Counted from the stretch's first letter, positions 1 through 8,560 are shown. The stretch is 64,000 nt of DNA from JADLHS01 sp039806955 (GCA_039806955.1 JBDHQI010000009.1:62001-126000); one strand, 5' to 3'. The notes: a model not told the origin generated them from the letters alone. Program-made: numbers and translations.

Positions 1-1
1 T

Positions 2-1702
2 CGCAAAAAGCTCAGTCAAGTGCCGCACCGACCGGGCGTGTACCTGCACAAGGACCGGTTCGGTACGGTGATCTACGTCGGCAAGGCGCGCGACTTGCGC
101 AAGCGCATCAGTCAGTATTTTCACCCGGCGCGGCGGCGGGGCTGGGACTTGAAATTCAACGCGCTGGTGGAGGCCATTCACGACTTCGACGTGCATGTGG
201 TGCGCAGCGAACCGGAAGCGTTGCTGCTGGAAAGCAAGCTCATCAAGGAATTTCACCCGCGCTTCAACGTCAGTCTGCGCGATGATAAACGCTTTCTCCT
301 GTTGAAGGTGAATCTCAACGATCCCATTCCCAACTTCGTGTTCACGCGGCTGAAGAAGGACGACGGGGCGCGTTACTTCGGCCCGTTCGTCAACTCGACG
401 GCGGCGCGCAACACGCTGGCACTGGTGCGCCGCCAATTCAATCTGCGCGGCTGCCGGGCGTTCACGCCGAACGAAACGGACTACAAACATTGCCTCTACG
501 CGCATTTGAAATACTGCACGGCCCCGTGCGTCGGCAACGTGACGCGTGAGCAATATCTCGAACAGGTCCGGGCCGCGTGCGACTTCCTCGCGGGCCAGTG
601 CGAGGACCTAAAATCGCAACTGGAAACCGAAATGCGCCAGGCGGCGCGGGCGCAGGAGTTCGAGCGAGCGGCGGAGTTGCGGGATTTGCTGCAGGATTTG
701 GAACGCACGACGAAGCCGGAAAAATCGTTCGCCCGCGTGCCGTATTCGCTGCCGCTGGCCGTCCACCCCGAAGCCGATTTACAAGCACTGGCCCAGGTGC
801 TGGGGCTGCCGCAGCCGCCGCGGCGCATTGAAGGTTTCGACATTTCCAACATCAGCGGCACGTTCAAGGTGGCTTCGCTGGTCAGTTTCAAAAATGGCCG
901 TCCAGACCGCGCCAACTATCGGCGCTTCAAAATCAAATCGGTCGTGGGACAGGACGATTTCGCGAGCATGGCGGAAGTAATTCACCGGCGCTATAAACGC
1001 CTCCTCGATGAAGCGCCTCCGCACGCGCCCGCCGAATCTCAGGTGGCCGCGGATGCCGAGGGCGGCGCGCGGATCGTTTCCGAACTGCAGCAGATGATTG
1101 ATGCGACCAGCCGCCGGGTGAAACGGCAATGGCGCACCCGACCCCAGTTGCCGGCAAAACATCCGCAGCCGGAATCACCTCCAGGCGACCTGACGGAAGC
1201 CGACTCGCATCTGCCGGATTTGATTTTGGTGGATGGCGGCAAAGGACAATTGTACGCGGCCCAGAGGGAATTGGAGAAGCTCGGGTTGCAACACATTCCG
1301 CTCATCGGTTTGGCCAAGGAGTTCGAGGATATTTATCGCCCCGGCGCGAGCCAGCCGTTGCGGCTGGGACTGGATCATCCGGCGGTGAAATTGTTGCAGC
1401 GCATCCGGGATGAATCGCATCGGGTGGCCAATTCCTACAACGCGCAACTACGGCTCAAAAAAATTTCCGAAAGCATTCTTGATGAATTTCCCGGCATCGG
1501 CGAGCAACGCAAAGCCGCGTTACTGAAAAAGTTTGGTTCGGTGCAGCGACTCAAAATCGCTACAACGGAACAGATCGCCGCCGTGCCTGGCTTTGGCGGT
1601 AAAGCGGCGGCGGAATTAAAAGCGTTTCTCGCCGCGCGCACGGTACTACCCACTCAGGAACTTCCCGAAGCCGCCACCAACCACCAATCCTCGGCCTCAT
1701 AA
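2..1702 (+). CDS. uvrC: UvrABC excinuclease subunit C (5' end outside window)
   Basis: UvrC makes the two incisions flanking a lesion in nucleotide excision repair, acting with UvrA and UvrB. The frame is open to the left edge and the first visible residues already belong to the GIY-YIG domain, so the true start lies outside; a GTG at 20 is the first start codon inside. Counting from that GTG, the GIY-YIG nuclease covers residues 6-90 (Tyr8, Tyr19, Lys22), a UVR helical motif sits near 200-235, and the RNase H-like 5' nuclease carries the expected triad Asp274, Asp405 and His467. Tandem helix-hairpin-helix motifs lie near 483-545. A proline- and glutamine-rich insertion of about 60 residues lies just before the second Asp. 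It stands alone; parE begins 299 bp downstream. Family assignment is certain. Confidence 0.97.
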   Translation, partial: RKKLSQVPHRPGVYLHKDRFGTVIYVGKARDLRKRISQYFHPARRRGWDLKFNALVEAIHDFDVHVVRSEPEALLLESKLIKEFHPRFNVSLRDDKRFLLLKVNLNDPIPNFVFTRLKKDDGARYFGPFVNSTAARNTLALVRRQFNLRGCRAFTPNETDYKHCLYAHLKYCTAPCVGNVTREQYLEQVRAACDFLAGQCEDLKSQLETEMRQAARAQEFERAAELRDLLQDLERTTKPEKSFARVPYSLPLAVHPEADLQALAQVLGLPQPPRRIEGFDISNISGTFKVASLVSFKNGRPDRANYRRFKIKSVVGQDDFASMAEVIHRRYKRLLDEAPPHAPAESQVAADAEGGARIVSELQQMIDATSRRVKRQWRTRPQLPAKHPQPESPPGDLTEADSHLPDLILVDGGKGQLYAAQRELEKLGLQHIPLIGLAKEFEDIYRPGASQPLRLGLDHPAVKLLQRIRDESHRVANSYNAQLRLKKISESILDEFPGIGEQRKAALLKKFGSVQRLKIATTEQIAAVPGFGGKAAAELKAFLAARTVLPTQELPEAATNHQSSAS

Positions 1703-2001
1703 TCTCTCGGCCACATTACCCATGAAAACTCGAGGGCCAAGGTGCAGTTCAGCCACGTGATGTTGACCGGCGGAAAAGTGGTAGATATGAGCAAGACGAT
1801 ATAATCACCGATGACCGGTAGGGCGCGTCACTTCCGTGTGCATCGGCGTCTGATGCTCTAAAGAGTCGGATGGGCTGACGCAACTGCAACGCGGCTCGCG
1901 TGACCGTGATCGCGACATCACTTGCCTTAAAGTCGCCGCCGCACCTCACTTTCGCATTTCCTCCCAACGCAATTTTTCCCATCTTCAATGCACGATTTTC
2001 T

Positions 2002-3849
2002 ATGGCCGAAAAAACCAAACACCATTACGACGAGAGCAAGATCAAAACACTGAGTTCGCTGGAGCACATCCGGCTGCGCACCGGCATGTACATCGGGCGC
2101 ATCGGGAACGGCAACCATTACGACGACGGTTGCTACATCCTGCTCAAGGAGGTCGTGGACAACGCCATTGACGAATACATCATGGGCCACGGCAAGGAGG
2201 TGGAGATCACCATTGATGGCACGCACGTCTGCGTGCGCGACTACGGTCGCGGCATCCCGCTCGGCAAGGTCGTGGACTGCGTTTCCAAGATCAACACCGG
2301 CGCAAAATACAACGACGACGTGTTCCAGTTCAGCGTCGGCTTGAACGGCGTCGGCACAAAGGCGGTCAACGCGCTGTCGAAGGCGTTCATTGTGCGCAGT
2401 CATCGCGATGGCGAATACGCCGAGGCGCAATTCAAGACCGGCAAACTGAAGAAGGAAGATTCCGGCAAAACCAAAGAGCCGAATGGAACTTACATCGAGT
2501 TTGAGCCGGACCCGACCATTTTCAAGGACAGCCAGTTCCGGATGGAATACGTCGAGCGCCGGCTGCGCCATTACAGTTATCTCAACTCAGGACTGAAGCT
2601 CATCCTCTGCTCGCCGCAATTTCCCGAGCCGAAGGTGTTCCAGTCGCGTCACGGCTTGATGGACCTGGTAATGGAAGATTTGTCGGGAGACGGCAGCGAG
2701 CCGTTGTATTCCCCGCTCCATTACGCGAGCAAGACGCTGGAGTTCTGCTTCACGCACAGCAATTCGCGCTACGGCGAGACGTTTTATTCCTTCGTCAACG
2801 GCCAATACACCAGCGACGGCGGCACGCACTTGAGCGCGTTCCGCGAAGGATTGCTCAAGGCGGTGAACGAGTATTGCGGCGGCAAGTTTGAGGGCGACGA
2901 CGTGCGCGAGGCGATGGTCGGCGCGGTGGCGATCCGGCTCAAAGACCCGATGTTTGAGTCGCAGACGAAGAACAAATTGGGCAACACGGAAATCCGCACT
3001 GAACTCGTGAACAACGTGCGCGAGGAACTGCTGCACTTCTTCCAGCGCAACAAGCAGATCGCCGAAACGATCGTGGCGAAGGTGAAGGACACGCAGGAGT
3101 TGCGAAAGGAATTGCAGAACGTGAAGAAGCTCGCGCGCGAACGCGCCAAGGCGATCACGTTGCGCATCCCGCAGTTGAAGGACTGCAAGAATCATTTCGA
3201 CAGGAAGAAGGAAAAGGGCAAGGGCACGATGGTCTTCATCTGCGAAGGCCAGTCCGCCGCCGGCTCGATCACGAGCTGCCGCGACGTGAACAATCAGGCC
3301 GTGTTCGTGCTCAAGGGCAAGCCGCTCAACGTCTGGGACCTCAAGCGCGACGTGATGTACAAGAACGACGAGATGTACAACCTGATGCAGGCGCTCAACG
3401 TGGAGGATAACACGGAGGGCCTGCGTTACGAGAAGGTCATCCTCGCCACCGACGCGGACGTGGACGGCATGCACATCCGCAATTTGATGATCACGTATTT
3501 CTTCCGCTTCTTCGAGCAACTCGTCCACGACGGCCACGTCTATGTGCTGGAGACGCCGTTGTTCCGCGTGCGCAACAAGCAGGAAACGATTTATTGTTAC
3601 AGCGAAGCCGAGCGCGACAAAGCCGTGACCGAACTCGGTGGCAAGCCTGAGATCACGCGCTTCAAAGGCTTGGGCGAAATCAGCCCGAAAGAATTCGCGC
3701 AATTCATCGGCAAGGAGATGCGGTTGAGCAAAGTGGAATATGCCCCGCGCGCCGAGTCCTCGCCGATCTTGACCTTCTACATGGGCAAGAACACGCCAGA
3801 GCGCAAGGATTACATCATGGATAAATTGGTAGTCCCAGTGGAAGAATGA
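2002..3849 (+). CDS. parE: DNA topoisomerase IV subunit B (ParE-type, GyrB family)
   Basis: This is the ATPase and TOPRIM subunit of a type IIA topoisomerase that decatenates or relaxes chromosomal DNA. The 615 residues run GHKL ATPase (residues 10-200, with VVDNAIDE and the GVGTKAVNALS lid), transducer, then TOPRIM with Glu415 in EGQSA and Asp484/Asp486 in DADVDG. The family normally starts just before the GHKL domain, which fits ATG 2002; an in-frame extension to 1900 has no family support. The gene ends in the family-typical RKDYIMDKLVVPVEE. The last ~15 codons use more A/T-ending codons (gat, aaa, ttg, gta, gaa) than the body of the gene, and extra copies of this tail lie downstream. No parC/gyrA partner follows in this window. 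ParE rather than GyrB is inferred from overall resemblance. Confidence 0.95.
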   Translation: MAEKTKHHYDESKIKTLSSLEHIRLRTGMYIGRIGNGNHYDDGCYILLKEVVDNAIDEYIMGHGKEVEITIDGTHVCVRDYGRGIPLGKVVDCVSKINTGAKYNDDVFQFSVGLNGVGTKAVNALSKAFIVRSHRDGEYAEAQFKTGKLKKEDSGKTKEPNGTYIEFEPDPTIFKDSQFRMEYVERRLRHYSYLNSGLKLILCSPQFPEPKVFQSRHGLMDLVMEDLSGDGSEPLYSPLHYASKTLEFCFTHSNSRYGETFYSFVNGQYTSDGGTHLSAFREGLLKAVNEYCGGKFEGDDVREAMVGAVAIRLKDPMFESQTKNKLGNTEIRTELVNNVREELLHFFQRNKQIAETIVAKVKDTQELRKELQNVKKLARERAKAITLRIPQLKDCKNHFDRKKEKGKGTMVFICEGQSAAGSITSCRDVNNQAVFVLKGKPLNVWDLKRDVMYKNDEMYNLMQALNVEDNTEGLRYEKVILATDADVDGMHIRNLMITYFFRFFEQLVHDGHVYVLETPLFRVRNKQETIYCYSEAERDKAVTELGGKPEITRFKGLGEISPKEFAQFIGKEMRLSKVEYAPRAESSPILTFYMGKNTPERKDYIMDKLVVPVEE

Positions 3850-3874
3850 ACGTGAATTGAATCACAACGGCCTG

Positions 3875-3900
3875 TCCACCATAGCTTCAGCGAAGGTGGA
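3875..3900 (+). terminator. Hairpin downstream of parE
   Basis: The arms tccacc and ggtgga pair around an agcttcagcga-type centre, 25 bp past the parE stop. There is no T-run. The motif resembles a palindromic intergenic element that is common in verrucomicrobial and other genomes, so it may be a dispersed repeat as well as a terminator. Confidence 0.4.
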
Positions 3901-3902
3901 AG

Positions 3903-3950
3903 CGCAAAGACTACATCATGGACAAGCTCGTCGTGCCGGTGGAGGAGTGA
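3903..3950 (+). pseudogene. Detached copy of the parE 3' end (tail copy 2)
   Basis: These 16 codons encode RKDYIMDKLVVPVEE and a stop, identical in protein to the end of parE but with about ten synonymous differences. The codons are GC-rich (gac aag ctc gtc gtg ccg), matching the body of parE better than its present tail does. Homology stops abruptly upstream, where the sequence is the hairpin at 3875-3900. It is most simply the old parE end displaced by an insertion, or the end carried by an inserted element. Confidence 0.8.
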
Positions 3951-4007
3951 TGTATCGTCGCCCTTTCCGGGCACCAAAATCTGCGCAGCAATTGGCAAGA
4001 ACGGGTA

Positions 4008-5999
4008 TTGTCAAAGTCACGCTGCTTTGGTGAAATGGAGACCGTTCGGGAAGAATTATGTAACCAAACAAACCATCACAGATTTGCGGCTTCGGCTGCT
4101 GTTCATACGTTCGGTATCGAAGGGCTCAAGTTGCGTATCCACTGTCCCGACGTTGTTCTGTCGTGGCCAAGCGTGGAAGACGAAACTTATATGGTTCAAT
4201 ATCGCGAGACCTTGGACACGAACTCGGTGTGGATTTGGCTGACGAATTCGCTGCCCGCTGAAGTCGGCACAAATCTGACGATATTCATCCACTCCAATCG
4301 CGTTGATTGTCCAACCGGTCAAATCTTCGGGATGATGTTCAATGGCGGTGGTGGTGGCGCTGGCGAATCGGAGACTGAAGATGCGCAAGAGAGCGAAAAG
4401 CCAACGGTGCCGATGGTGGCATCCAAGGATACATCGCGACCGCCGGTGCCGCTGGGAATCTATCCGCCGGGAATTGATCTCACGGGTTACACCATTATTT
4501 GGCCGGACGGCTCGACGGATGAGTGGAGCAAAGAACTAGTGGAAAAGTGGCGGGCTAGCCAGCAGGAGGAATCAAACGGGCCGGAACCAGAAGACGCAGG
4601 CGGTGGACCGGGGTGCGGATTCTATCGAGTGGTGCGAACAGGATTGCATCTATTCGGCGTTACCAATGGCACTGTTCTGAGTGGCGAGGTTACTCTTCCC
4701 GTCGAAATCGGCTTCGATGACGGGATTGAATTCGACGGTTTCTTCGTGATGGTGGGCGACACCAATCAGACCGTCCCGGCCAACGGCCTCGAATTCCAGG
4801 AAGTGACGAACGGATTGCCAAGATTCGTTTTGTGGGACACTCGCCAAGTTACAAATGGGAGTTATCAAGTATTCCTCGGTGCGCAGTGGGGAGAGACTCA
4901 AATCTACGAGTCGCCTCCGGTGACTGTCATTGTCTCAAATGCCATCTGGCTCCCGGATTCGTGGAACGTCGCGGGCTATTACATCAACGTCGAGGCTCAA
5001 AGCATATACACGAACGGAACCTACGATGTGGAGATTTTTGATGACACTGGATTCCAAATCCTTCAGGTGAGCGGCACCAACGACAGTGAAGGTTTTATTA
5101 CTTATGGAGGAGCCCGTGGTTTTGGGGTGGAAAACTTCGATCAGAATGGCGAAATCTATCCGAGCGTGTCTTATGCGGTGGTGGTGACTGCGGCTGCTGC
5201 TGGTGGCGGTTCATCAGCCACGACGACGAACATCATCTGGACTGAATTCAAATGGCCGACTCAAGGCGTCGGCTGGACTAAGTTTGCCATCGGCTACCAG
5301 CCGATTTTCGGTAATCCAGCTCTCGGAAGTCCGAATGCGGTCGCGCTTCAGTCGATGATCCAACTGGTTTACGCGTCAGCGCAGGCCCGCCCCGGCTTTC
5401 CCGAAGGCCAGCGCGTCATCCGTGGTCACGATCAAAATCCCAATGAGCTATGGAGCCAGGGCGACTTCACGCAACTCCTCGTCCCGGACTTGAGAGACGA
5501 CCAGGTCCGCAACCTTTATTATTTCGGGCATGGCGCAACGAAACATATCGGTGAAAAGGGAGTGCCACGGTTCCTGAGCATTGACGATTTCAACTTTGTA
5601 CTGCGAAACAACTTCAAAGACCCGCTCGCAGGGACCAACGCACATCCATTCCGCTTCGTCTGGCTGGACGGATGTTATACGGCGAAAGGAAATCTGTGCA
5701 AGGCGTTCGGCATTCCGAAAGAACAGAATGTTTCCTCGAATCGGTTCGACGCCCGGGGGCTGCGCTACCGGACCTTTATGGGTTGGACTGGGGGACATCT
5801 AATTGCAGTTGGCGCTTTCAACACTTCACACGCCACGTTTGTCGGTGACTTCTGGGACCGCTGGCCAATGAATAACACCAATGGACGACCGAATTCGGTG
5901 CGGGAAGCTCACGCTTACGCTGGAAGAAACTGGGAGACGTCTGAAAAACTGCGCGTCTATGGTTATGAAGGCCTCAGGTGGCAGGATACGTTGCCGTGA
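4008..5999 (+). CDS. Large beta-domain protein with caspase-like (clan CD) His/Cys pair
   Basis: No named family recognised with certainty. The 663 residues (TTG start at 4008; an ATG at 4035 is the alternative) begin without a usable signal peptide, although FAASAAVHTF looks like the end of one, so the gene may have lost its 5' end at the junction with the parE tail. Residues 45-110 look like a fibronectin/beta-sandwich domain of the kind common in secreted verrucomicrobial proteins (LSWPS..YMVQYR). A Gly-rich linker and further beta-rich segments follow. The C-terminal part contains LYYFGHGA with His508 and FVWLDGCYTA with Cys556, preceded by hydrophobic strands; this is the arrangement of caspase/gingipain/CHAT-type clan CD peptidases. 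Protease activity is inference. The next gene starts 1 bp after its stop, so the two are likely co-transcribed. It lies between parE remnants, so it is probably horizontally acquired cargo. Confidence 0.65.
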   Translation: MSKSRCFGEMETVREELCNQTNHHRFAASAAVHTFGIEGLKLRIHCPDVVLSWPSVEDETYMVQYRETLDTNSVWIWLTNSLPAEVGTNLTIFIHSNRVDCPTGQIFGMMFNGGGGGAGESETEDAQESEKPTVPMVASKDTSRPPVPLGIYPPGIDLTGYTIIWPDGSTDEWSKELVEKWRASQQEESNGPEPEDAGGGPGCGFYRVVRTGLHLFGVTNGTVLSGEVTLPVEIGFDDGIEFDGFFVMVGDTNQTVPANGLEFQEVTNGLPRFVLWDTRQVTNGSYQVFLGAQWGETQIYESPPVTVIVSNAIWLPDSWNVAGYYINVEAQSIYTNGTYDVEIFDDTGFQILQVSGTNDSEGFITYGGARGFGVENFDQNGEIYPSVSYAVVVTAAAAGGGSSATTTNIIWTEFKWPTQGVGWTKFAIGYQPIFGNPALGSPNAVALQSMIQLVYASAQARPGFPEGQRVIRGHDQNPNELWSQGDFTQLLVPDLRDDQVRNLYYFGHGATKHIGEKGVPRFLSIDDFNFVLRNNFKDPLAGTNAHPFRFVWLDGCYTAKGNLCKAFGIPKEQNVSSNRFDARGLRYRTFMGWTGGHLIAVGAFNTSHATFVGDFWDRWPMNNTNGRPNSVREAHAYAGRNWETSEKLRVYGYEGLRWQDTLP

Positions 6000-6000
6000 T

Positions 6001-7545
6001 ATGAAGCCAGTCCTCTGCCTAGCCTCGCTCCTGATCACCCAGTCGCTGCCGGCGGACACAAATGCTCCTGTCACGCCGCAGGTTGCTTCAGGCGAGCACC
6101 GACAAGCGTTGTTGAGCTACATTCCCGATGAGCCATTTGCCAGATCACGTTTCGCGGCGCGCCAGGGCTACGTGCCCACCAACACGCTGGCGTTTCGCGA
6201 ATACGCGTTGGAGTTGATGCTGGCCCAAGCAAACAAGCTGAATCATAGCTTTGGACTTGGTCTGCCGACGCCGCTAACGACGGATCATGTGAGCGGGGCG
6301 GGTGCCGTGCCGAAGATCGGGGGCATCAAAGGCGCCATCACCATCAGCAATCGCTTTAGCCTGAATTTTGAGGATGGAAAATTGGAGGCATTCTGTGACC
6401 GCCTCTACTGGTCCGCAGCGTGGATGCACGATCTGCGCCCACCCGCTATCCCCTCCCTGACCACTAACGGCCAGATGAGGATTCCACTAACGATTGAGGA
6501 TACGTATAAACGCGCTTTTGAAGGGCAGGATGCCCGAAACAAAGCGTATCACCAGAAAATGCTACAACTCGCCAAAATGACCAATTTGCTGACCAGAGAT
6601 GATGCACTGCGTGTCGCTCAAGAAGCCTTCCACAAGCTGGGCTTTAGCGAAAAGCAGCTGCGGCTGCGCGAGCATCCGGAAGTCAATCAGTTCACATATT
6701 CGCCCGAGGGTCAGAACATCACCTATCCGCTGCCACTCTATCACGTCGCTTGGCGGCACGCGGAGAGAGACGGCTTTGAGCCCGTTCGGATGGAGGTTTC
6801 CGGCATAACCAAAACCATTGTGGATTACTTCAATGTGGCGAGCGCTTCGGTTGTGGTCCCAGTGCCGACGAACTATTTTGAAATGCTCGGCGTCCCGCCG
6901 GAGCCGCGGCTGTGGGGCAAACAATATGGGTATGACCCGATCAATACTGAAGCCTTTCAAACGTTCGCACGCGATGTCCTTGTGGAAAAAGCCAACTGGT
7001 TGAATGAGACGTGGAAGCTCGGTATTGCCGGAACAATAACATCAAATCATGTCGAGCGGTTCCAAGCCATCCCGCATACAAATACCTTTCTGGCGTCAGG
7101 GCAAATTGCGAGCCGATTCCAGTTCCAGGTTGGCGATGGCATGATTCAGATATTCAAGGATGACAAACATGCCTCGGATGCGTTCACGGGCCACAAGGAG
7201 AAGATGATGGCGCTGCTGAAGCAGAAGAACCAATTGACCAAATCTAGTGCTCTCGCTTTGGCTCGTAAGGCTCTGGCTCAAATCGGCCTTGACGAGAAAA
7301 TGCTCCGCCTGCCGAAACCGCAGGTGAGCCAGGTGCGGGAACCGTTTCCCGGTGAGGAAAAACTGCGCGACATCCCATTTTTTTACATTGCATGGAAGTG
7401 GACCAACAACGAGGAAGAGTATCCAATTATGGCGATGGAGCTGTCTGGGATCACCGAGAAGGTGACTTTTTTTGCGAACTCATGCACGAACACTCCGCGG
7501 TTCGCGCTGCCGTCGAATTATCACGCGATTCTTGGGTTGAAATAG
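6001..7545 (+). CDS. Secreted protein with two tandem ~230-residue repeats, unknown function
   Basis: I do not recognise this 514-residue protein. ATG 6001 is preferred over the longer frame from 5881 because it gives a signal peptide (MKPVLCLASLLITQSLPA) and lies 1 bp after the preceding stop. The mature protein is an internal duplication. Each half has a region starting TLAFREYALEL / TEAFQTFARDV with a buried FSLNFEDGKL / FQFQVGDGMI strand, then a helical stretch LTRDDALRVAQEAFHKLGF / LTKSSALALARKALAQIGL, then YHVAWRH / FYIAWKW followed by MEVSGITK / MELSGITE, and each closes with PTNYFEMLG / PSNYHAILG. No catalytic motif is evident. It probably works with the upstream caspase-like protein, as a substrate, inhibitor or co-secreted partner; this rests only on the tight spacing. 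A hairpin follows at 7609-7634. Confidence 0.7.
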   Translation: MKPVLCLASLLITQSLPADTNAPVTPQVASGEHRQALLSYIPDEPFARSRFAARQGYVPTNTLAFREYALELMLAQANKLNHSFGLGLPTPLTTDHVSGAGAVPKIGGIKGAITISNRFSLNFEDGKLEAFCDRLYWSAAWMHDLRPPAIPSLTTNGQMRIPLTIEDTYKRAFEGQDARNKAYHQKMLQLAKMTNLLTRDDALRVAQEAFHKLGFSEKQLRLREHPEVNQFTYSPEGQNITYPLPLYHVAWRHAERDGFEPVRMEVSGITKTIVDYFNVASASVVVPVPTNYFEMLGVPPEPRLWGKQYGYDPINTEAFQTFARDVLVEKANWLNETWKLGIAGTITSNHVERFQAIPHTNTFLASGQIASRFQFQVGDGMIQIFKDDKHASDAFTGHKEKMMALLKQKNQLTKSSALALARKALAQIGLDEKMLRLPKPQVSQVREPFPGEEKLRDIPFFYIAWKWTNNEEEYPIMAMELSGITEKVTFFANSCTNTPRFALPSNYHAILGLK

Positions 7546-7608
7546 CTCGGCCCGCACACGTTGTCCGCGTGACGCTCGCCTGCAAGCTGGACTCACGAAC
7601 CGGTTCTT

Positions 7609-7634
7609 AATCGAACGTCGTGGCGCGTTCGATT
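7609..7634 (+). terminator. Perfect 9-bp hairpin after the two-repeat protein
   Basis: The arms aatcgaacg (7609-7617) and cgttcgatt (7626-7634) pair perfectly around an 8-nt loop and are followed by a short T-containing stretch (gggagttttg). It is placed to end the 4008-7545 transcript. The T-run is weak, so it could also be a protein-binding dyad. Confidence 0.5.
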
Positions 7635-7674
7635 GGGAGTTTTGCCAGAGCGGAAATCGTTTTCCCAAAAGCAT

Positions 7675-7980
7675 GAGCAGTTTTCGCCGAGACCATTGTT
7701 GCGAAGGTGAAGGACACGCAGGAGTTGCGAAAGGAATTGCAGAACGTGAAGAAGCTCGCGCGCGAACGCGCCAAGGCGATCACGTTGCGCATCCCGCAGT
7801 TGAAGGACTGCAAGAATCATTTCGACAAGAAGAAGGAAAAGGGCAAGGGCACGATGGTCTTCATCTGCGAAGGCCAATCCGCCGCCGGTTCGATCACGAG
7901 TTGCCGCGACGTGAACAATCAGGCCGTGTTCGTGCTCAAGGGCAAGCCGCTCAACGTCTGGGACCTCATCCGTCTTGATT
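7675..7980 (+). pseudogene. Internal fragment of parE (TOPRIM region)
   Basis: From 7686 to 7968 this matches parE 3061-3343 at about 97% identity. Upstream similarity is patchy from about 7675, and the frame closes at a stop at 7980-7982. I count eight differences: seven are synonymous third-position changes (gaa/gag, acg/acc, atc/att, gtg/gtt, cag/caa, ggc/ggt, agc/agt) and one is conservative (Arg to Lys). It includes the EGQSA motif and ends at VWDL. Differences of that kind mean the copy diverged while still under selection, so it probably comes from a related functional parE allele rather than from decay of a local duplication. It has no start codon context and no ATPase domain, so it is a remnant. 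Confidence 0.85.
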
Positions 7981-8023
7981 AACACGACATCGAGGAATCA
8001 CAAGCATTACCATGGGAAACACC

Positions 8024-8089
8024 ATGGGCAAGAAAACGCCTGAACGAAAAGAATACATCATGGACAAGCTCGTCTCGCCGTTGGAGTGA
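8024..8089 (+). pseudogene. Detached copy of the parE 3' end (tail copy 3)
   Basis: Twenty-one codons plus stop read MGKKTPERKEYIMDKLVSPLE, aligning with parE residues MGKNTPERKDYIMDKLVVPVEE at 3781-3849. It lies 43 bp after the end of the internal parE fragment, so fragment and tail may be one parE copy missing about 440 bp between them. Together with tail copy 4 it brackets the HicBA pair. Confidence 0.8.
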
Positions 8090-8108
8090 GCGAGAGCAAA
8101 CAAACCTT

Positions 8109-8136
8109 TTGCGCCGTCAACCGGACAGGCTAGAAT
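8109..8136 (+). promoter_or_regulatory. Predicted sigma-70-type promoter of hicBA
   Basis: A -35-like ttgcgc (8109-8114) and a -10-like tagaat (8131-8136) are spaced by 16 bp. The start codon of hicB at 8143 is about 7 bp from the -10, so the transcript would be leaderless or nearly so. Confidence 0.45.
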
Positions 8137-8142
8137 GAGGCC

Positions 8143-8361
8143 ATGAAGAAGCTGACAGCCATCTTGCATCGCGGCGAACCGAGTGAAGGCGGGTTTTGGG
8201 CGACCTGCTTGGAAGTGCCCGGCGCAAATGGTCAAGGCGAGACCAAGGAAGAATGTCTGGCCGACCTCAAAAACGCTGTTCAACTCCTGCTTGAAACCGA
8301 GCGCGAAGAGGTATTTCGTCTCGATCCCAGCGCGGAAACGGCCGAGTTGGAAGTGGCATGA
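8143..8361 (+). CDS. hicB: HicB-family antitoxin (short form)
   Basis: The 72-residue protein has the HicB fold signature: an N-terminal strand (KLTAILHRG), then GFWATCLEVPGANGQGETKEE and a helix CLADLKNAVQLLLE. HicB neutralises the HicA mRNA nuclease and usually represses its own operon. This is the short form without a recognisable C-terminal HTH or ribbon-helix-helix domain, so autoregulation is uncertain. The antitoxin comes first and overlaps hicA by four bases (8358-8361), implying translational coupling. The pair sits between two parE tail copies, within the accessory region. Confidence 0.88.
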   Translation: MKKLTAILHRGEPSEGGFWATCLEVPGANGQGETKEECLADLKNAVQLLLETEREEVFRLDPSAETAELEVA

Positions 8362-8552
8362 AACGCCGGGCATTGCTCGGCCACCTGCAGGAATACGGTT
8401 GTGTGCCGCACCGCGAAGGCGGCAGTCATTCGATCTGGATCAATCCTCAGACCGGACGTAAAGAAGCCATCCCCCGCCACAGCGAAATCAAGAGGTTTCT
8501 GGCCCGCTCCATCTGCCGGAATCTTTCTGTACCTATTCCTCCGGGCAATTGA
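8358..8552 (+). CDS. hicA: HicA-family toxin (mRNA interferase)
   Basis: The 64-residue protein begins MKRRALLGHLQEYGCVPHRE and contains GGSHSIWINP with the catalytic His, then PRHSEIKRFLARSICRNL, the complete double-stranded RNA-binding-like HicA fold. HicA toxins cleave mRNA independently of ribosomes. The ORF is full length and unbroken. Its last few codons run almost directly into tail copy 4 of parE (8561), so the C-terminal VPIPPGN may be shaped by the junction. Confidence 0.88.
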   Translation: MKRRALLGHLQEYGCVPHREGGSHSIWINPQTGRKEAIPRHSEIKRFLARSICRNLSVPIPPGN

Positions 8553-8560
8553 TCCTCAAA

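Noticed and set aside
1736..1804. Short coding-like stretch AKVQFSHVMLTGGKVVDMSKTI before parE
   Set aside because: It has a stop but no defined start or family; may be the end of a lost gene, too short to support.
2587..3702. Long open frame antisense to parE (371 codons)
   Set aside because: It mirrors the high-GC codon pattern of parE and is rich in Leu/Val/His typical of a shadow frame.
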